From Actinoplanes sp. NBRC 103695 (lineage in GTDB: Bacteria > Actinomycetota > Actinomycetes > Mycobacteriales > Micromonosporaceae): a stretch of DNA of 64,000 bases. The translations under genes were made by a program, and so were the position numbers. Positions 15,795 to 26,732 of the stretch are shown here, one piece after another. The stretch is from the NCBI RefSeq assembly GCF_030269485.1, contig NZ_BSTL01000008.1:310197-374196 (forward strand), in the 5' to 3' direction. The stretch's first letter is position 1. Every line of letters starts with the position of its first letter. The notes under the pieces are model-generated. The model was not told where the DNA came from and made no database searches. It was given only the letters and a program-made list of their open reading frames with translations.

Positions 15795-16793
15795 ATGGGT
15801 TGTTCAGTCGCGGTAGCGGGAGCGAGCGGATATGCGGGCGGTGAGCTGCTGCGCCTGATCTCGGGTCACCCCGAGTTCGAGCTGACGGCGGCCACCGCCC
15901 ACAGTCAGGCCGGTCAGCCGGTGGCCGCGGTGCACCCGCAGCTCACCGGTCTCGATCTGGTGCTGGGGCGCACCGAGCCGGCGTCGTTCGACGGTGCTGA
16001 CCTGGTCTTTCTCGCCCTACCACACGGCCAGTCGGCGGCGCTTGCCGCGCAGCTGCCGGCGGGAGTCAAGGTAGTCGATCTGGGCGCCGACTTCCGGCTG
16101 CGGGACGCCTCCCTGTGGACGAGGTACTACGGCGGGGAGCACGCCGGCACGTGGACCTACGGGCTGCCCGAGCTGCCCGGCCAGCGGGCCGCGATCGCCG
16201 CCTCCGACCGGGTGGCCAACACGGGTTGTTATGCGGCGACGATCACGCTCGCGCTGGCCCCGCTGATCGCCGCGGGCGCCGTCGACCCGGCCGACGTGGT
16301 GGTGGTCGCCGCCTCAGGCACCAGCGGCGCCGGGCGCTCGGCGAAGGTGAGCCTGCTGGCCAGCGAGGTGATGGGGAGCCTTTCGCCGTACAAGGTGGGC
16401 GCTCATCAGCACGTGCCGGAGATCAAGCAGGCGACCGGCGCCACCTCGCTGTCGATGACCCCGGTGCTGGCTCCGATGCCGCGGGGCATCCTCGCGACCG
16501 TCACCGCCCGTGCGCTCGGTCCCGATCCCCGCGAGGTCCTGTCGGCGGCGTACGCCGACGAGCCCTTCGTCCACGTCCTGCCCGAGGGCGTCTGGCCGCA
16601 CACGGCCGCCACCGCCGGGTCCAACTCGTGTCACCTGCAGGCCACCGTCGACATCGACTCGGGCCGCGTCATCGTTGTCAGCGCCCTCGACAACCTCGGC
16701 AAGGGCGCGGCCGGGCAGGCCGTGCAGGTCGCCAACCTGATGGTCGGCCTGCCCGAGACCACCGGTCTGTCCGTCTTCGGGGTCGCGCCGTGA
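15795..16793 (+). CDS. argC: N-acetyl-gamma-glutamyl-phosphate reductase
   Basis: Encodes 332 residues. The N-terminal NADP-binding motif is AVAGASGYAGGELLRL. The active-site Cys lies in VANTGCYAATITLALAPL, and the substrate region shows SGTSGAGRSAKVSLL and KVGAHQHVPEI. It performs the third step of arginine synthesis, reducing N-acetylglutamyl phosphate to the semialdehyde. It is the first gene of an eight-gene operon; its TGA overlaps the argJ GTG by 4 bases, the pattern repeated at every junction to argH. Confidence 0.97.
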   Translation: MGCSVAVAGASGYAGGELLRLISGHPEFELTAATAHSQAGQPVAAVHPQLTGLDLVLGRTEPASFDGADLVFLALPHGQSAALAAQLPAGVKVVDLGADFRLRDASLWTRYYGGEHAGTWTYGLPELPGQRAAIAASDRVANTGCYAATITLALAPLIAAGAVDPADVVVVAASGTSGAGRSAKVSLLASEVMGSLSPYKVGAHQHVPEIKQATGATSLSMTPVLAPMPRGILATVTARALGPDPREVLSAAYADEPFVHVLPEGVWPHTAATAGSNSCHLQATVDIDSGRVIVVSALDNLGKGAAGQAVQVANLMVGLPETTGLSVFGVAP

Positions 16794-17962
16794 CCGTCAC
16801 CGCGGCGAGGGGTTTCCGGGCCAGCGGGGTCGCCGCCGGGCTCAAGGACGGCGGTCGTTCCGACGTCGCGCTGGTCGTCAACGACGGCCCCGACTTCACC
16901 GTCGCGGGCGTCTTCACCGGTAACCGGGTGAAGGCGGCGCCGGTGCTCTGGAGCGAGCAGGTGCTCAAGGGCGGCATCGTCCGCGCGGTCGTGCTCAACT
17001 CCGGCGGCGCCAACGCCTGCACCGGCAGCCAGGGCTTCCGCGACACCCACGCCACCGCCGAGCACACCGCCGCGGTGCTGCGCGGCGGCGCCCGGCCGAT
17101 GCTGGTCGGCGCCGGTGACGTGGCCGTCTGCTCGACCGGGCTGATCGGCGAGCTCCTTCCGATGGACAAGCTGCTGCCCGGTGTCGCCCGCGCGGCCAAG
17201 GGGCTCACGCGCGACGGCGGGGCCGACGCCGCGCTGGCCATCATGACCACCGACACGGTGCCCAAGACGTCGGTCACCACCGGTGACGGCTGGACCGTCG
17301 GCGGCATGGCCAAGGGCGCCGGCATGCTCGCCCCGGCCCTCGCCACCATGCTGGTCGTGCTGACCACCGACGCGGTGGCCGGCAACGACGCGCTCGACGA
17401 GGCGCTGCGCGAGGCGACCCGGCTGACCTTCGACCGGATCGACGCCGACGGCTGCATGTCCACCAACGACACCGTCCTGCTGCTCGCCAGTGGCGCGTCC
17501 GACGTGCAGCCCGAGCAGGCCGAGCTGACCGCCGCGGTCACCGCGATCTGCCACGACCTGGCCCAGCAGCTGATCGCCGACGCCGAGGGCGCCACCAAGC
17601 ACATCGCGATCGAGGTGCTCGGCGCGGCCACCGAGGCGGACGCGGTCGAGGTCGGCCGCACGGTCGCCCGCAACAACCTGGTGAAGACCGCGCTGTTCGG
17701 CAACGACCCCAACTGGGGCCGGATCCTGGCGGCCGTCGGCACCACCAAGGCGGCCTTCGAGCCCGACCGGATCGACGTGGCGGTCAACGGCGTCTGGGTG
17801 TGCAAGAGCGGGGCGGCCGCCGCCGACCGGTCCATCGTGGACCTCGCCGGCCGGGACGTGACGATCACGGTCAACCTGCATGAGGCGGAGATGTCCGCGA
17901 CGATCTGGACCACCGACCTCTCGCACGCCTACGTGCACGAGAACTCGGCGTACTCCTCATGA
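16790..17962 (+). CDS. argJ: Glutamate N-acetyltransferase / ornithine acetyltransferase
   Basis: Encodes 390 residues. The self-cleavage motif KGAGMLAPALATMLVVL contains the nucleophilic Thr at residue 186, so the precursor should split into alpha and beta chains. It recycles the acetyl group from N-acetylornithine to glutamate, making the cyclic arginine route; some members also use acetyl-CoA. Start GTG 16790 overlaps argC, and homology (GFRASGVAAGLK) begins near the N-terminus. Confidence 0.97.
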   Translation: MTVTAARGFRASGVAAGLKDGGRSDVALVVNDGPDFTVAGVFTGNRVKAAPVLWSEQVLKGGIVRAVVLNSGGANACTGSQGFRDTHATAEHTAAVLRGGARPMLVGAGDVAVCSTGLIGELLPMDKLLPGVARAAKGLTRDGGADAALAIMTTDTVPKTSVTTGDGWTVGGMAKGAGMLAPALATMLVVLTTDAVAGNDALDEALREATRLTFDRIDADGCMSTNDTVLLLASGASDVQPEQAELTAAVTAICHDLAQQLIADAEGATKHIAIEVLGAATEADAVEVGRTVARNNLVKTALFGNDPNWGRILAAVGTTKAAFEPDRIDVAVNGVWVCKSGAAAADRSIVDLAGRDVTITVNLHEAEMSATIWTTDLSHAYVHENSAYSS

Positions 17963-18827
17963 CGATGACCCCGCACGAGAAGGCCGCGGTCCTGATCGAG
18001 TCGCTGCCCTGGCTCGAGCGTTTCCACGGCTCCACGGTCGTCATCAAGTACGGCGGCAACGCGATGACCGACCCCGCGCTGCAGGCGGCGTTCGCGGCCG
18101 ACATGGTGTTCCTGCGGTACGCCGGGATCAGGCCGGTCGTGGTGCACGGCGGCGGCCCGCAGATCAACGCGATGCTCGGCCGGCTCGGCATCGAGAGCGA
18201 GTTCAAGGGCGGGCTGCGGGTCACCACGCCCGAGGCCATGGACGTGGTCCGCATGGTGCTCACCGGCCAGGTGGGCCGCGAACTGGTCGGCCTGATCAAC
18301 CAGCACGGCCCGTTCGCGGTCGGGCTGTCCGGTGAGGACGCCCGGCTGTTCACCGCGGTCCGCAGGCACGCGCTGGTCGACGGCGAGCCGGTGGACATCG
18401 GCCAGGTCGGCGACGTGGCCGAGGTGGACACCTCCGCGGTCGACGACCTGATCGCCGCCGGCCGCATCCCGGTCGTCGCCACCGTCGCGCCCGACGCGGC
18501 GGGCGTGGTGCACAACGTCAACGCCGACACGGCCGCCTCCGCGCTGGCCGTGGCCCTCGGCGCCCGCAAGCTGGTCGTCCTGACCGACGTGCCCGGCCTC
18601 TACACCAACTGGCCGGACACCTCCTCGCTGACCACGGAGATCGGCGCCGACGATCTGGAAAAGCTTTTGCCGTCACTGGAGTCGGGCATGGTCCCCAAGA
18701 TGGAGGCCTGCCTGCGCGCGGTCCGCGGCGGGGTGCCCGCCGCGCATGTCGTGGACGGCCGCGTCGCCCACTCCACCCTGTTGGAAGTCTTCACCTCGGA
18801 GGGATTCGGGACCATGGTGACGCCGTC

Positions 18828-18831
<4 letters not shown>
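17959..18831 (+). CDS. argB: Acetylglutamate kinase
   Basis: Encodes 290 residues of the amino-acid kinase family. Key elements are VVIKYGGNAM near the N-terminus (phosphate-binding Lys), VVVHGGGPQIN, the acetylglutamate-binding Arg region in KGGLRVTT, and NVNADTAASALAVALGARKLVVLTDVPGLY. It phosphorylates N-acetylglutamate, the usual arginine feedback point. The N-terminal helix (EKAAVLIESLPWLERF) resembles arginine-sensitive hexameric kinases, so allosteric control is likely by inference. Confidence 0.97.
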
Positions 18832-20898
<2,067 letters not shown>

Positions 20899-20902
<4 letters not shown>

Positions 20903-21399
20903 CCGGGCCCGGGACGCGGGCCGGCCGGCACGCGCGCGTCGTCGAGCTGATCCGTGAGCGCGCGGTGCGCTCGCAGACCGAGCTGGGCGAACTGCTCGCG
21001 GCCGACGGGGTGCAGGTCACCCAGGCCACCCTCTCCCGCGACCTGGAGGAGCTCAACGCCGTCAAGGTGAGCGGCGCCTACGTCATCCCCGAGGACGGCC
21101 GCCGCCCGCTGCGCGACGCCGAACAGGCGCCGGCCCGGCTCATCCGGCTGCTGCGCGAGCTGCTCACCGGCGTCGACGCCAGCGGCAACCTGACCATCCT
21201 CCGAACCCCGCCCGGGGCGGCGCAGTTCCTTGCCAGCGCGCTGGACCGCTCCGGGCTCTCCGACGTCGTCGGCACCATCGCCGGCGACGACACGATCCTC
21301 GTCGTGGCCCGCGACGTCTCCGGTGGCAAGGCCCTGGCCGACAAGCTCGCCGAGTGGGCCGGCCACGCCAGCGACACCATGGAAGGGAGCACCCCGTGA
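20899..21399 (+). CDS. argR: Arginine repressor
   Basis: Encodes 166 residues. The N-terminal winged helix (ARVVELIRERAVRSQTELGELL and VTQATLSRDLEELNAVKV) is followed by the C-terminal hexamerisation and arginine-binding domain with TPPGAAQFLASALDRSGL and GTIAGDDTILVVAR. It binds arginine and represses arg genes; the ARG box before argC is its expected target. It is embedded between argF and argG with 4-bp overlaps on both sides, so it is produced with the enzymes it controls. Confidence 0.96.
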
Positions 21400-22595
21400 C
21401 CGAGCGGGTCGTACTTGCGTATTCCGGAGGTCTGGACACCTCCGTGGCCATTCCGTACCTCGCCGAGCAGGTGGGCGGCGAGGTGATCGCGGTCGCGCTC
21501 GACGTCGGGCAGGGCGGCGAGGACATGGAGGTCATCCGGCAGCGCGCCCTCGACTGCGGCGCCGTGGAGAGCGTCGTGGTGGACGCCAAGGACGAGTTCG
21601 CCGCCGACTTCTGCCTGCCGGCGCTGCGCGCCAACGCCCTGTACATGGACCGCTATCCGCTGGTCTCGGCGCTGAGCCGGCCGCTGATCGTGCGTCACCT
21701 GGTCGAGGCGGCCCAGCGGTACGGCGGCACCGTGGTCTCGCACGGCTGCACCGGCAAGGGCAACGACCAGGTGCGTTTCGAGGTCGGCATCGGCGCGCTC
21801 GCGCCCGGTCTGAAAGTGATCGCGCCGGCCCGGGACTTCGCCTGGACCCGGGACAAGGCGATCGCGCTGGCCGAGGAGAAAGGCCTGCCGATCGACGTGT
21901 CGCACCGGTCGCCCTACTCCATCGACCAGAACCTGTGGGGACGCGCCGTCGAGACGGGCTTCCTGGAGGACATCTGGAACTCGCCGATCGAGGAGCTGTA
22001 CTCGTACACGGCGAACCCGGCCGAGCCGCGGGACGCCGACGAGGTCACCATCACCTTCGACCAGGGCGACCCGGTCGCCGTCGACGGTGAGACGGTCACC
22101 CCGCTCGAGGCCGTCGCGGAGCTGAACCGCCGGGCCGGCGCGCAGGGGATCGGCCGCCTCGACATGGTCGAGGACCGTCTCGTCGGGATCAAGAGCCGCG
22201 AGGTGTACGAGGCGCCCGGCGCGATCGCCCTGATCGCCGCGCACCAGGAACTGGAGAACGTGACCGTCGAGCGGGACGTCGCCCGGTTCAAGCGGTCCGT
22301 CGACCAGCGCTGGGGCGAGCTCGTCTACGACGGCCTCTGGTTCTCGCCACTGAAGGACGCCCTCGACGCGTTCATCGCCGACACCCAGAAATACGTGACC
22401 GGCGAGGTGCGGCTGACCCTGCACGGCGGCCGCGCGGTGGTCACCGGACGGCGCTCCGAGGCGAGCCTCTACGATTTCGGGATGGCTACCTACGACACGG
22501 GGGACACCTTCGACCAGTCCCTGGCGAAGGGTTTTGTGCAGCTCTGGGGCTTGCCCTCCCGGATGGCGTCGGCGCGGAACAAGCGGCTCGGGTGA
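21396..22595 (+). CDS. argG: Argininosuccinate synthase
   Basis: Encodes 399 residues. The N-terminal PP-motif AYSGGLDTSVAI binds ATP; the later signature GCTGKGNDQVRFE is intact, as is the C-terminal KGFVQLWGLPSRMASAR. It joins citrulline and aspartate with ATP. GTG 21396 overlapping the argR stop is preferred over an upstream in-frame ATG at 21354 because homology begins at TERVVLAYSGG. Confidence 0.97.
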   Translation: MTERVVLAYSGGLDTSVAIPYLAEQVGGEVIAVALDVGQGGEDMEVIRQRALDCGAVESVVVDAKDEFAADFCLPALRANALYMDRYPLVSALSRPLIVRHLVEAAQRYGGTVVSHGCTGKGNDQVRFEVGIGALAPGLKVIAPARDFAWTRDKAIALAEEKGLPIDVSHRSPYSIDQNLWGRAVETGFLEDIWNSPIEELYSYTANPAEPRDADEVTITFDQGDPVAVDGETVTPLEAVAELNRRAGAQGIGRLDMVEDRLVGIKSREVYEAPGAIALIAAHQELENVTVERDVARFKRSVDQRWGELVYDGLWFSPLKDALDAFIADTQKYVTGEVRLTLHGGRAVVTGRRSEASLYDFGMATYDTGDTFDQSLAKGFVQLWGLPSRMASARNKRLG

Positions 22596-24019
22596 TGGCG
22601 GACAACAAGACGTCCCTGTGGGGCGGCCGGTTCGCCGGTGGGCCCGCCGAGGCTCTGGCCCGGCTCTCCGTCAGCGTGCAGTTCGACTGGCGGCTGGCCC
22701 CCTACGACCTCGCCGCCTCCCGGGCACACGCCCGGGTGCTCGCCGCGGCCGGCCTGCTCGACCCGGACGAGCTCGGCAAGATGCTCGCCGCCCTGGACGA
22801 CCTCGAGGCGGCGTGCGCGTCCGGCGAGTTCCGGCCCACCGTCGACGACGAGGACGTGCACACCGCGCTGGAACGCGGCCTGCTCGAGCGGCTCGGGTCG
22901 CTCGGCGGCAAGCTGCGCGCCGGCCGGTCCCGCAACGACCAGGTCGCCACGGACCTCCGGCTCTACCTGCGCGACCACGCCCGCGGGGTGGCCGGCGCGG
23001 TGATCGAGCTGGCCGACGCGCTGACCGAGCAGGCGGCGCTCAATGTGGACACCCCCGCGCCCGGGCTGACCCACGTGCAGCACGCGCAGCCGGTCAGCTT
23101 CGGCCACTGGCTGCTGGCCCACGTGCAGCCGCTGCTCCGCGACCTGGACCGCCTCGCCGACTGGGACCGCCGCTGCGCGATCTCCCCGCTCGGCAGCGGC
23201 GCCCTGGCCGGTTCGTCGCTGCCTCTCGACCCGGCGGCGGTGGCCAAGGAGCTCGGCTTCACGGCGCCCGCCGCCAACTCGATGGACGCGGTGGCCGACC
23301 GCGACTTCGTGGCCGAGTTCCTCTTCGTCACGGCCCTGATCGGTGTGCACCTCTCCCGCCTCGGCGAGGAGGTCGTGCTCTGGACGTCCACCGAGTTCGG
23401 CTGGGTGGAGCTGGACGACGCCTTCGCCACGGGTTCGTCGATCATGCCGCAGAAGAAGAACGCGGACATCGCCGAACTGGCCCGCGGCAAGAGCGGCCGG
23501 CTGATCGGCGGCCTGGTCGCGGTGCTGACCATGCTCAAGGGGCTGCCGCTCACCTACGACCGGGACATGCAGGAGGACAAGGAGCCGGCCTTCGACGCGG
23601 TCGACACCCTCCAGCTGCTGCTGCCCGCGCTCGCCGGGATGATCTCCACGATGACCGTCCGCGTGGACCGCCTCGCCGCGGCCGCCCCGGTCGGCTTCTC
23701 GCTGGCCACCGAGGTCGCCGACTGGCTGGTCCGTAAGGGTGTGCCGTTCCGCGACGCCCACGAGATCACCGGCCGCCTGGTGGCCTTGTGCGCGGCGCGC
23801 GAGTGCGAGTTGGAGGACGTCACCGACGACGACCTGAAGACCATCAGCGAGCACCTCGACCCGTCGGTCCGCCAGGTCCTCTCGGTCCGTTCGGCGCTGG
23901 CCGCCCGCACCACCTTCGGCTCGACGGGCCCCGGCCCCGTCGCCGAGCAACTGGCCACCGTCCAGCACCGCCTCGACACCTGCCGCCAATGGGCCATCGA
24001 GACCGTGGTGCCCCGGTGA
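22592..24019 (+). CDS. argH: Argininosuccinate lyase
   Basis: Encodes 475 residues of the aspartase/fumarase superfamily. It starts with KTSLWGGRFAGGP, has the AGRSRNDQVATDLRL segment, HVQHAQPVSFGHWLLAH with a catalytic His, and the mobile signature loop GSSIMPQKKNADIAEL. It releases arginine and fumarate. The start may be GTG 22592 (4-bp overlap with argG) or the adjacent ATG 22595. It is the last arg gene. Confidence 0.97.
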   Translation: MMADNKTSLWGGRFAGGPAEALARLSVSVQFDWRLAPYDLAASRAHARVLAAAGLLDPDELGKMLAALDDLEAACASGEFRPTVDDEDVHTALERGLLERLGSLGGKLRAGRSRNDQVATDLRLYLRDHARGVAGAVIELADALTEQAALNVDTPAPGLTHVQHAQPVSFGHWLLAHVQPLLRDLDRLADWDRRCAISPLGSGALAGSSLPLDPAAVAKELGFTAPAANSMDAVADRDFVAEFLFVTALIGVHLSRLGEEVVLWTSTEFGWVELDDAFATGSSIMPQKKNADIAELARGKSGRLIGGLVAVLTMLKGLPLTYDRDMQEDKEPAFDAVDTLQLLLPALAGMISTMTVRVDRLAAAAPVGFSLATEVADWLVRKGVPFRDAHEITGRLVALCAARECELEDVTDDDLKTISEHLDPSVRQVLSVRSALAARTTFGSTGPGPVAEQLATVQHRLDTCRQWAIETVVPR

Positions 24020-24047
24020 CCATCGACAACGTCCTGCCCGCACGTCG

Positions 24048-24695
24048 GTGAGCAACGATGACCGTATTCCGCTGGCGGTTCACTTCTCCGAGCGGTCGGT
24101 CTTCAACGGCGAGCACGACGGCCTGGCGATCGCCGACCGCAAGCTCGACGGCGTGGAGGCCGACCTCGCCCTGGCCCGTGGGCGCGTCATCCACGCGCGC
24201 TTCCTCGCGGCTCCTCCTGCCGAAAGACGGGAGGAGCCCCAGGAGCTTGCCCTCTTCGAGCGGGCGGCCGAGCTTTACCGCGAGCTGGGCGACCAGCGCG
24301 GTGAAGGCGAGGCCGTGCTCTGGGCGGGCCTCTTCCACCAGGTCGTCCGCGACGACGAGGCGGCGGCCGTGCCGGCGCTGGAACGCGCGGCCGAACTGGG
24401 CGACCCGCTGACGATGTCCTATGCGCTGCGGCACCTCGGATACGCCGACCATGTCGCCGGGCGGCTGGACGACGCGCGTCGCCGGTTCGAGGAGTCGACC
24501 CGCCTGCGCCGGGAGCTCGGTTTCCTCCCCGGGGTGGCCGCCAACCTGGTCGGGCTGGCCTACGTGGCGGCCGCGCAGGGCAACCGCGACGAGGCGATCG
24601 CTTTCGCCGACGAGGCCATCCAGCTGGCGACGGACAACGCCGCGTCGGTCATCGCCGGCATGGCCGCGCAGGCCCGCGCCGACGTCTCCGCCTGA
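24048..24695 (+). CDS. Tetratricopeptide-repeat-like protein
   Basis: Encodes 215 residues, cytoplasmic, mostly helical with TPR-like pairs: ALFERAAELYRELGDQRGEGEAVLWAG, AALERAAELGDPLTMSYALRHLGYADHVAGRLDDARRRFEES and GLAYVAAAQGNRDEAIAFADEAIQLA. TPRs mediate protein contacts; no catalytic site is visible. It starts at GTG 24048, 28 bases past argH on the same strand, so read-through from the arg operon is possible, but nothing ties it to arginine. Confidence 0.8.
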   Translation: MSNDDRIPLAVHFSERSVFNGEHDGLAIADRKLDGVEADLALARGRVIHARFLAAPPAERREEPQELALFERAAELYRELGDQRGEGEAVLWAGLFHQVVRDDEAAAVPALERAAELGDPLTMSYALRHLGYADHVAGRLDDARRRFEESTRLRRELGFLPGVAANLVGLAYVAAAQGNRDEAIAFADEAIQLATDNAASVIAGMAAQARADVSA

Positions 24696-24765
24696 CAGAG
24701 CGCCTGTCTCTGGGAGTGTCTAGCGGGCGTGTCGCTCGCGATGAGTAGCACCCAACACTTCCGGC

Positions 24766-24803
24766 TCACACCCGTAGTACCCGGTGAGAGAGAAAGGGTG
24801 TGA
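24766..24803 (+). promoter_or_regulatory. Inverted repeat around the ribosome binding site of the small-protein gene
   Basis: TCACACCC (24766-24773) and GGGTGTGA (24796-24803) are perfect 8-bp arms with a 22-base loop. The loop contains a purine-rich gagagag stretch, and the start codon follows at 24807. It could be an RNA hairpin that affects translation or a protein operator; neither is shown. Confidence 0.45.
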
Positions 24804-24806
24804 ACC

Positions 24807-24995
24807 GTGATGTCGGACATGTACCTGCTCGCCGTGGTGCGCATGAAGGAACTGCGGCGCGAGGCCGAGCTCCACCGGCGAGGCAAACCACCGCGCAGGC
24901 CCCGGGCGAGGATTGTTTTGGCAACCTGGTTGGTGGCCCTGGCGACACGACTGGCGCCGGAGACCACCCGCTACGCGATCGGGGGCACGCGATGA
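24807..24995 (+). CDS. Small basic protein of unknown function (first gene of ECF operon)
   Basis: Encodes 62 residues (or 61 from ATG 24810). The first third is helical and charged (MKELRREAELHRRG), a basic linker follows (KPPRRPRARI), then a short apolar segment (VLATWLVALATRLA) that could be amphipathic. I do not recognise it. Coding status is supported by the purine-rich stretch upstream and by an ATGA overlap with the next gene. Confidence 0.6.
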   Translation: MMSDMYLLAVVRMKELRREAELHRRGKPPRRPRARIVLATWLVALATRLAPETTRYAIGGTR

Positions 24996-25909
24996 CGGAC
25001 AGAGGCGTGATCGAGGGACAGGGCGTGCTCGACCTGACCCACATGTCGAAGGAGGACCTGGCCGGGATCAGCGGCCTGGCCAAGATCGGCGCGGTCATCG
25101 TGCCGGCGTCGCTGGCCGGCGCGTACGCGGCCATTCCCGCCGAAGACATCGGGGGGACGGTCTACGTGCCGGACGGCGCGAAGGTCCGCGTGCACGCCGG
25201 CACGCTGGTGGTCGGCGGCGACGGGCTCGGCGCGTCCGACGAGACGCTCGTCCTGGTCGGCGCCATGGTCATCACCAGCCCGGTCACCGGCGAGGTGCCG
25301 CAGCGGATCAACGTGGTCGGCTCGCTGATCGCGCCGCGCGGCAGCGAGGCCGCGCTCGGCCCGGTCCTCGGCGACATCACCGGCGCCGTCACCTACTACC
25401 GCTACGTCGAGGGACAGCAGGTCAAGGTCCAGAGCGGTCAGGTACGCCTGTCGGGCGCGGCGCTGGCCAACACGGCCGGCGAGCCCAGCGACATCCTGGT
25501 CGCCTCCGGGCAGGTGATCATCACCGGCGAGGTGGGCGAGATCGGCTACTCCCAGCTGTTCCTCTCCGGTCAGGTGATCGCCCCGGAGGCGGCTCAGGCC
25601 CTGCTCGAGCCCCGGCTGGACGTGCAGGGCCAGGTCGTCTGGTACCGCTCGGGCGACCCGCGGCTGTTCATGGACGACGTCGAGCTCGGCGCGGACTACT
25701 TCCGGCTGCTCGACCACAAGATCACCCTGCTGGTGTTCGGTGATCTCATCCTCTCGGCGGGCGTCACGGCCGAGCAGCTCATGGAGAAGGTCGCGGACGT
25801 GGTCCTGTTCGGCGACGCGGTCGGGCCGGCCGAGGCGGTGCCGGCCCTCCAGGTGCTGGCCACCTCCGAGTTCGGCCGGATCCGGACGGCCGATGGATCG
25901 CACGGTTGA
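24992..25909 (+). CDS. Unrecognised protein of four tandem beta-rich repeats
   Basis: Encodes 305 residues, no signal peptide or membrane helix. I do not recognise the family. The sequence divides into about four units of 75-80 residues, each with short beta strands such as VLVGAMVITSPV / INVVGSLIAPRGSEAAL, VASGQVIITGEV / LFLSGQVIAPEAAQALL and LLVFGDLILSAGV / VVLFGDAVGPAEAV. The recurring G-x-(V/L)-I and G-x-V-x-A-P-x4-A-L words suggest a beta-solenoid or similar stacked fold. It overlaps the small gene upstream by 4 bases and the ECF sigma gene downstream by 17 bases, so its dosage is tied to the sigma factor; a regulatory or scaffold role is inference. Confidence 0.75.
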   Translation: MTDRGVIEGQGVLDLTHMSKEDLAGISGLAKIGAVIVPASLAGAYAAIPAEDIGGTVYVPDGAKVRVHAGTLVVGGDGLGASDETLVLVGAMVITSPVTGEVPQRINVVGSLIAPRGSEAALGPVLGDITGAVTYYRYVEGQQVKVQSGQVRLSGAALANTAGEPSDILVASGQVIITGEVGEIGYSQLFLSGQVIAPEAAQALLEPRLDVQGQVVWYRSGDPRLFMDDVELGADYFRLLDHKITLLVFGDLILSAGVTAEQLMEKVADVVLFGDAVGPAEAVPALQVLATSEFGRIRTADGSHG

Positions 25910-26417
25910 GTTCCGCGAGCTCTACGACGCGCACCGGGTCGCCGTGCACGCCTACTTCGTGGGCCGCACCGGCGACCGGTGGCTCGCCGCCGATCTGATG
26001 CAGGAGGCGTTCCTGCGCGCGTGGCAGCGTCTGCCGGAGCTCGCCGGCCTCCCCGACGACGACGCGCGGCGGGCGTGGATCTTCGCGGTGTCCCGGAACC
26101 TGTCCATCGACGAACACCGCAAGGCCCGCACCCGAGCCGCGACCGACGCCGCCATGCGCCGCGAGCCCCCGGACGTCGGTGCGCCGGCCAGCACGACGGT
26201 CATCGCGGCCGAGCGGGTCGCGGTCGTCGCCGAGGCGATCAAGCGCCTCCCCGAGCAGCAGCGCGTCACCCTGTCCCTGGCCGCCGCCGGAGGCCTGACC
26301 AGCGCCGAGATCGCGTCGGCGCTGGGCATCCCGGCCGGCACCGTCCGCTATCGACTCTCCCTGGCCCGCCGCACCCTGGCCGCCGCCCTGGACTCCTACG
26401 AGGAGGATCACCCATGA
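25893..26417 (+). CDS. ECF-type RNA polymerase sigma factor
   Basis: Encodes 174 residues with only sigma regions 2 and 4. Region 2 (FRELYDAHRVAVHAYFVGRTGDRWLAADLMQEAFLRAWQRLPEL, WIFAVSRNLSIDEHRK) covers about 5-80; region 4 (AIKRLPEQQRVTLSLAAAGGLTSAEIASALGIPAGTVRYRLSLAR) about 115-165. It directs polymerase to a special promoter set. ATG 25893 lies inside the end of the repeat-protein gene. No classic zinc-type anti-sigma factor follows; the next gene encodes only 75 residues. Confidence 0.93.
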   Translation: MDRTVEFRELYDAHRVAVHAYFVGRTGDRWLAADLMQEAFLRAWQRLPELAGLPDDDARRAWIFAVSRNLSIDEHRKARTRAATDAAMRREPPDVGAPASTTVIAAERVAVVAEAIKRLPEQQRVTLSLAAAGGLTSAEIASALGIPAGTVRYRLSLARRTLAAALDSYEEDHP

Positions 26418-26641
26418 GCCTCGACGACGCCCTGCAGTCCTGGGCCTCCCAGGTCGCGCTCCCCGAGACGGCCGCCGACGAGATCTTCCGTGAGATCGTC
26501 GCGGCACCGCCCGCCGCGCGTGTCCGCCGCCGGGCCGCAGCCCCCGCGCCCGGCGTCGATCCACAGTGGTGGAAGCGGTTCTCGACCCAGCTCACCAGCA
26601 CGATCGTCATCAGCACCCGGCCACGGCGCGTCTTCACCTGA
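26414..26641 (+). CDS. Small protein downstream of the ECF sigma gene
   Basis: Encodes 75 residues, starting at the ATG that overlaps the sigma-factor stop by 4 bases. The N-terminal 30 residues (SLDDALQSWASQVALPETAADEIFREIVAAPP) look like the short helical start of some actinobacterial anti-sigma or sigma-associated proteins; a basic proline/alanine linker and a short hydrophobic patch (STQLTSTIVIS) follow. No zinc motif or membrane helix is seen. It may be a reduced anti-sigma factor or an unrelated small partner. Confidence 0.6.
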   Translation: MSLDDALQSWASQVALPETAADEIFREIVAAPPAARVRRRAAAPAPGVDPQWWKRFSTQLTSTIVISTRPRRVFT

Positions 26642-26732
26642 CCGCCGGTGTTCGACCCTGATCGAAGATCCCCGCACAGACCCGCCGAACCTCGATACCA
26701 TCGTCGGACATCGATCGGAGGTCATCTTGATC

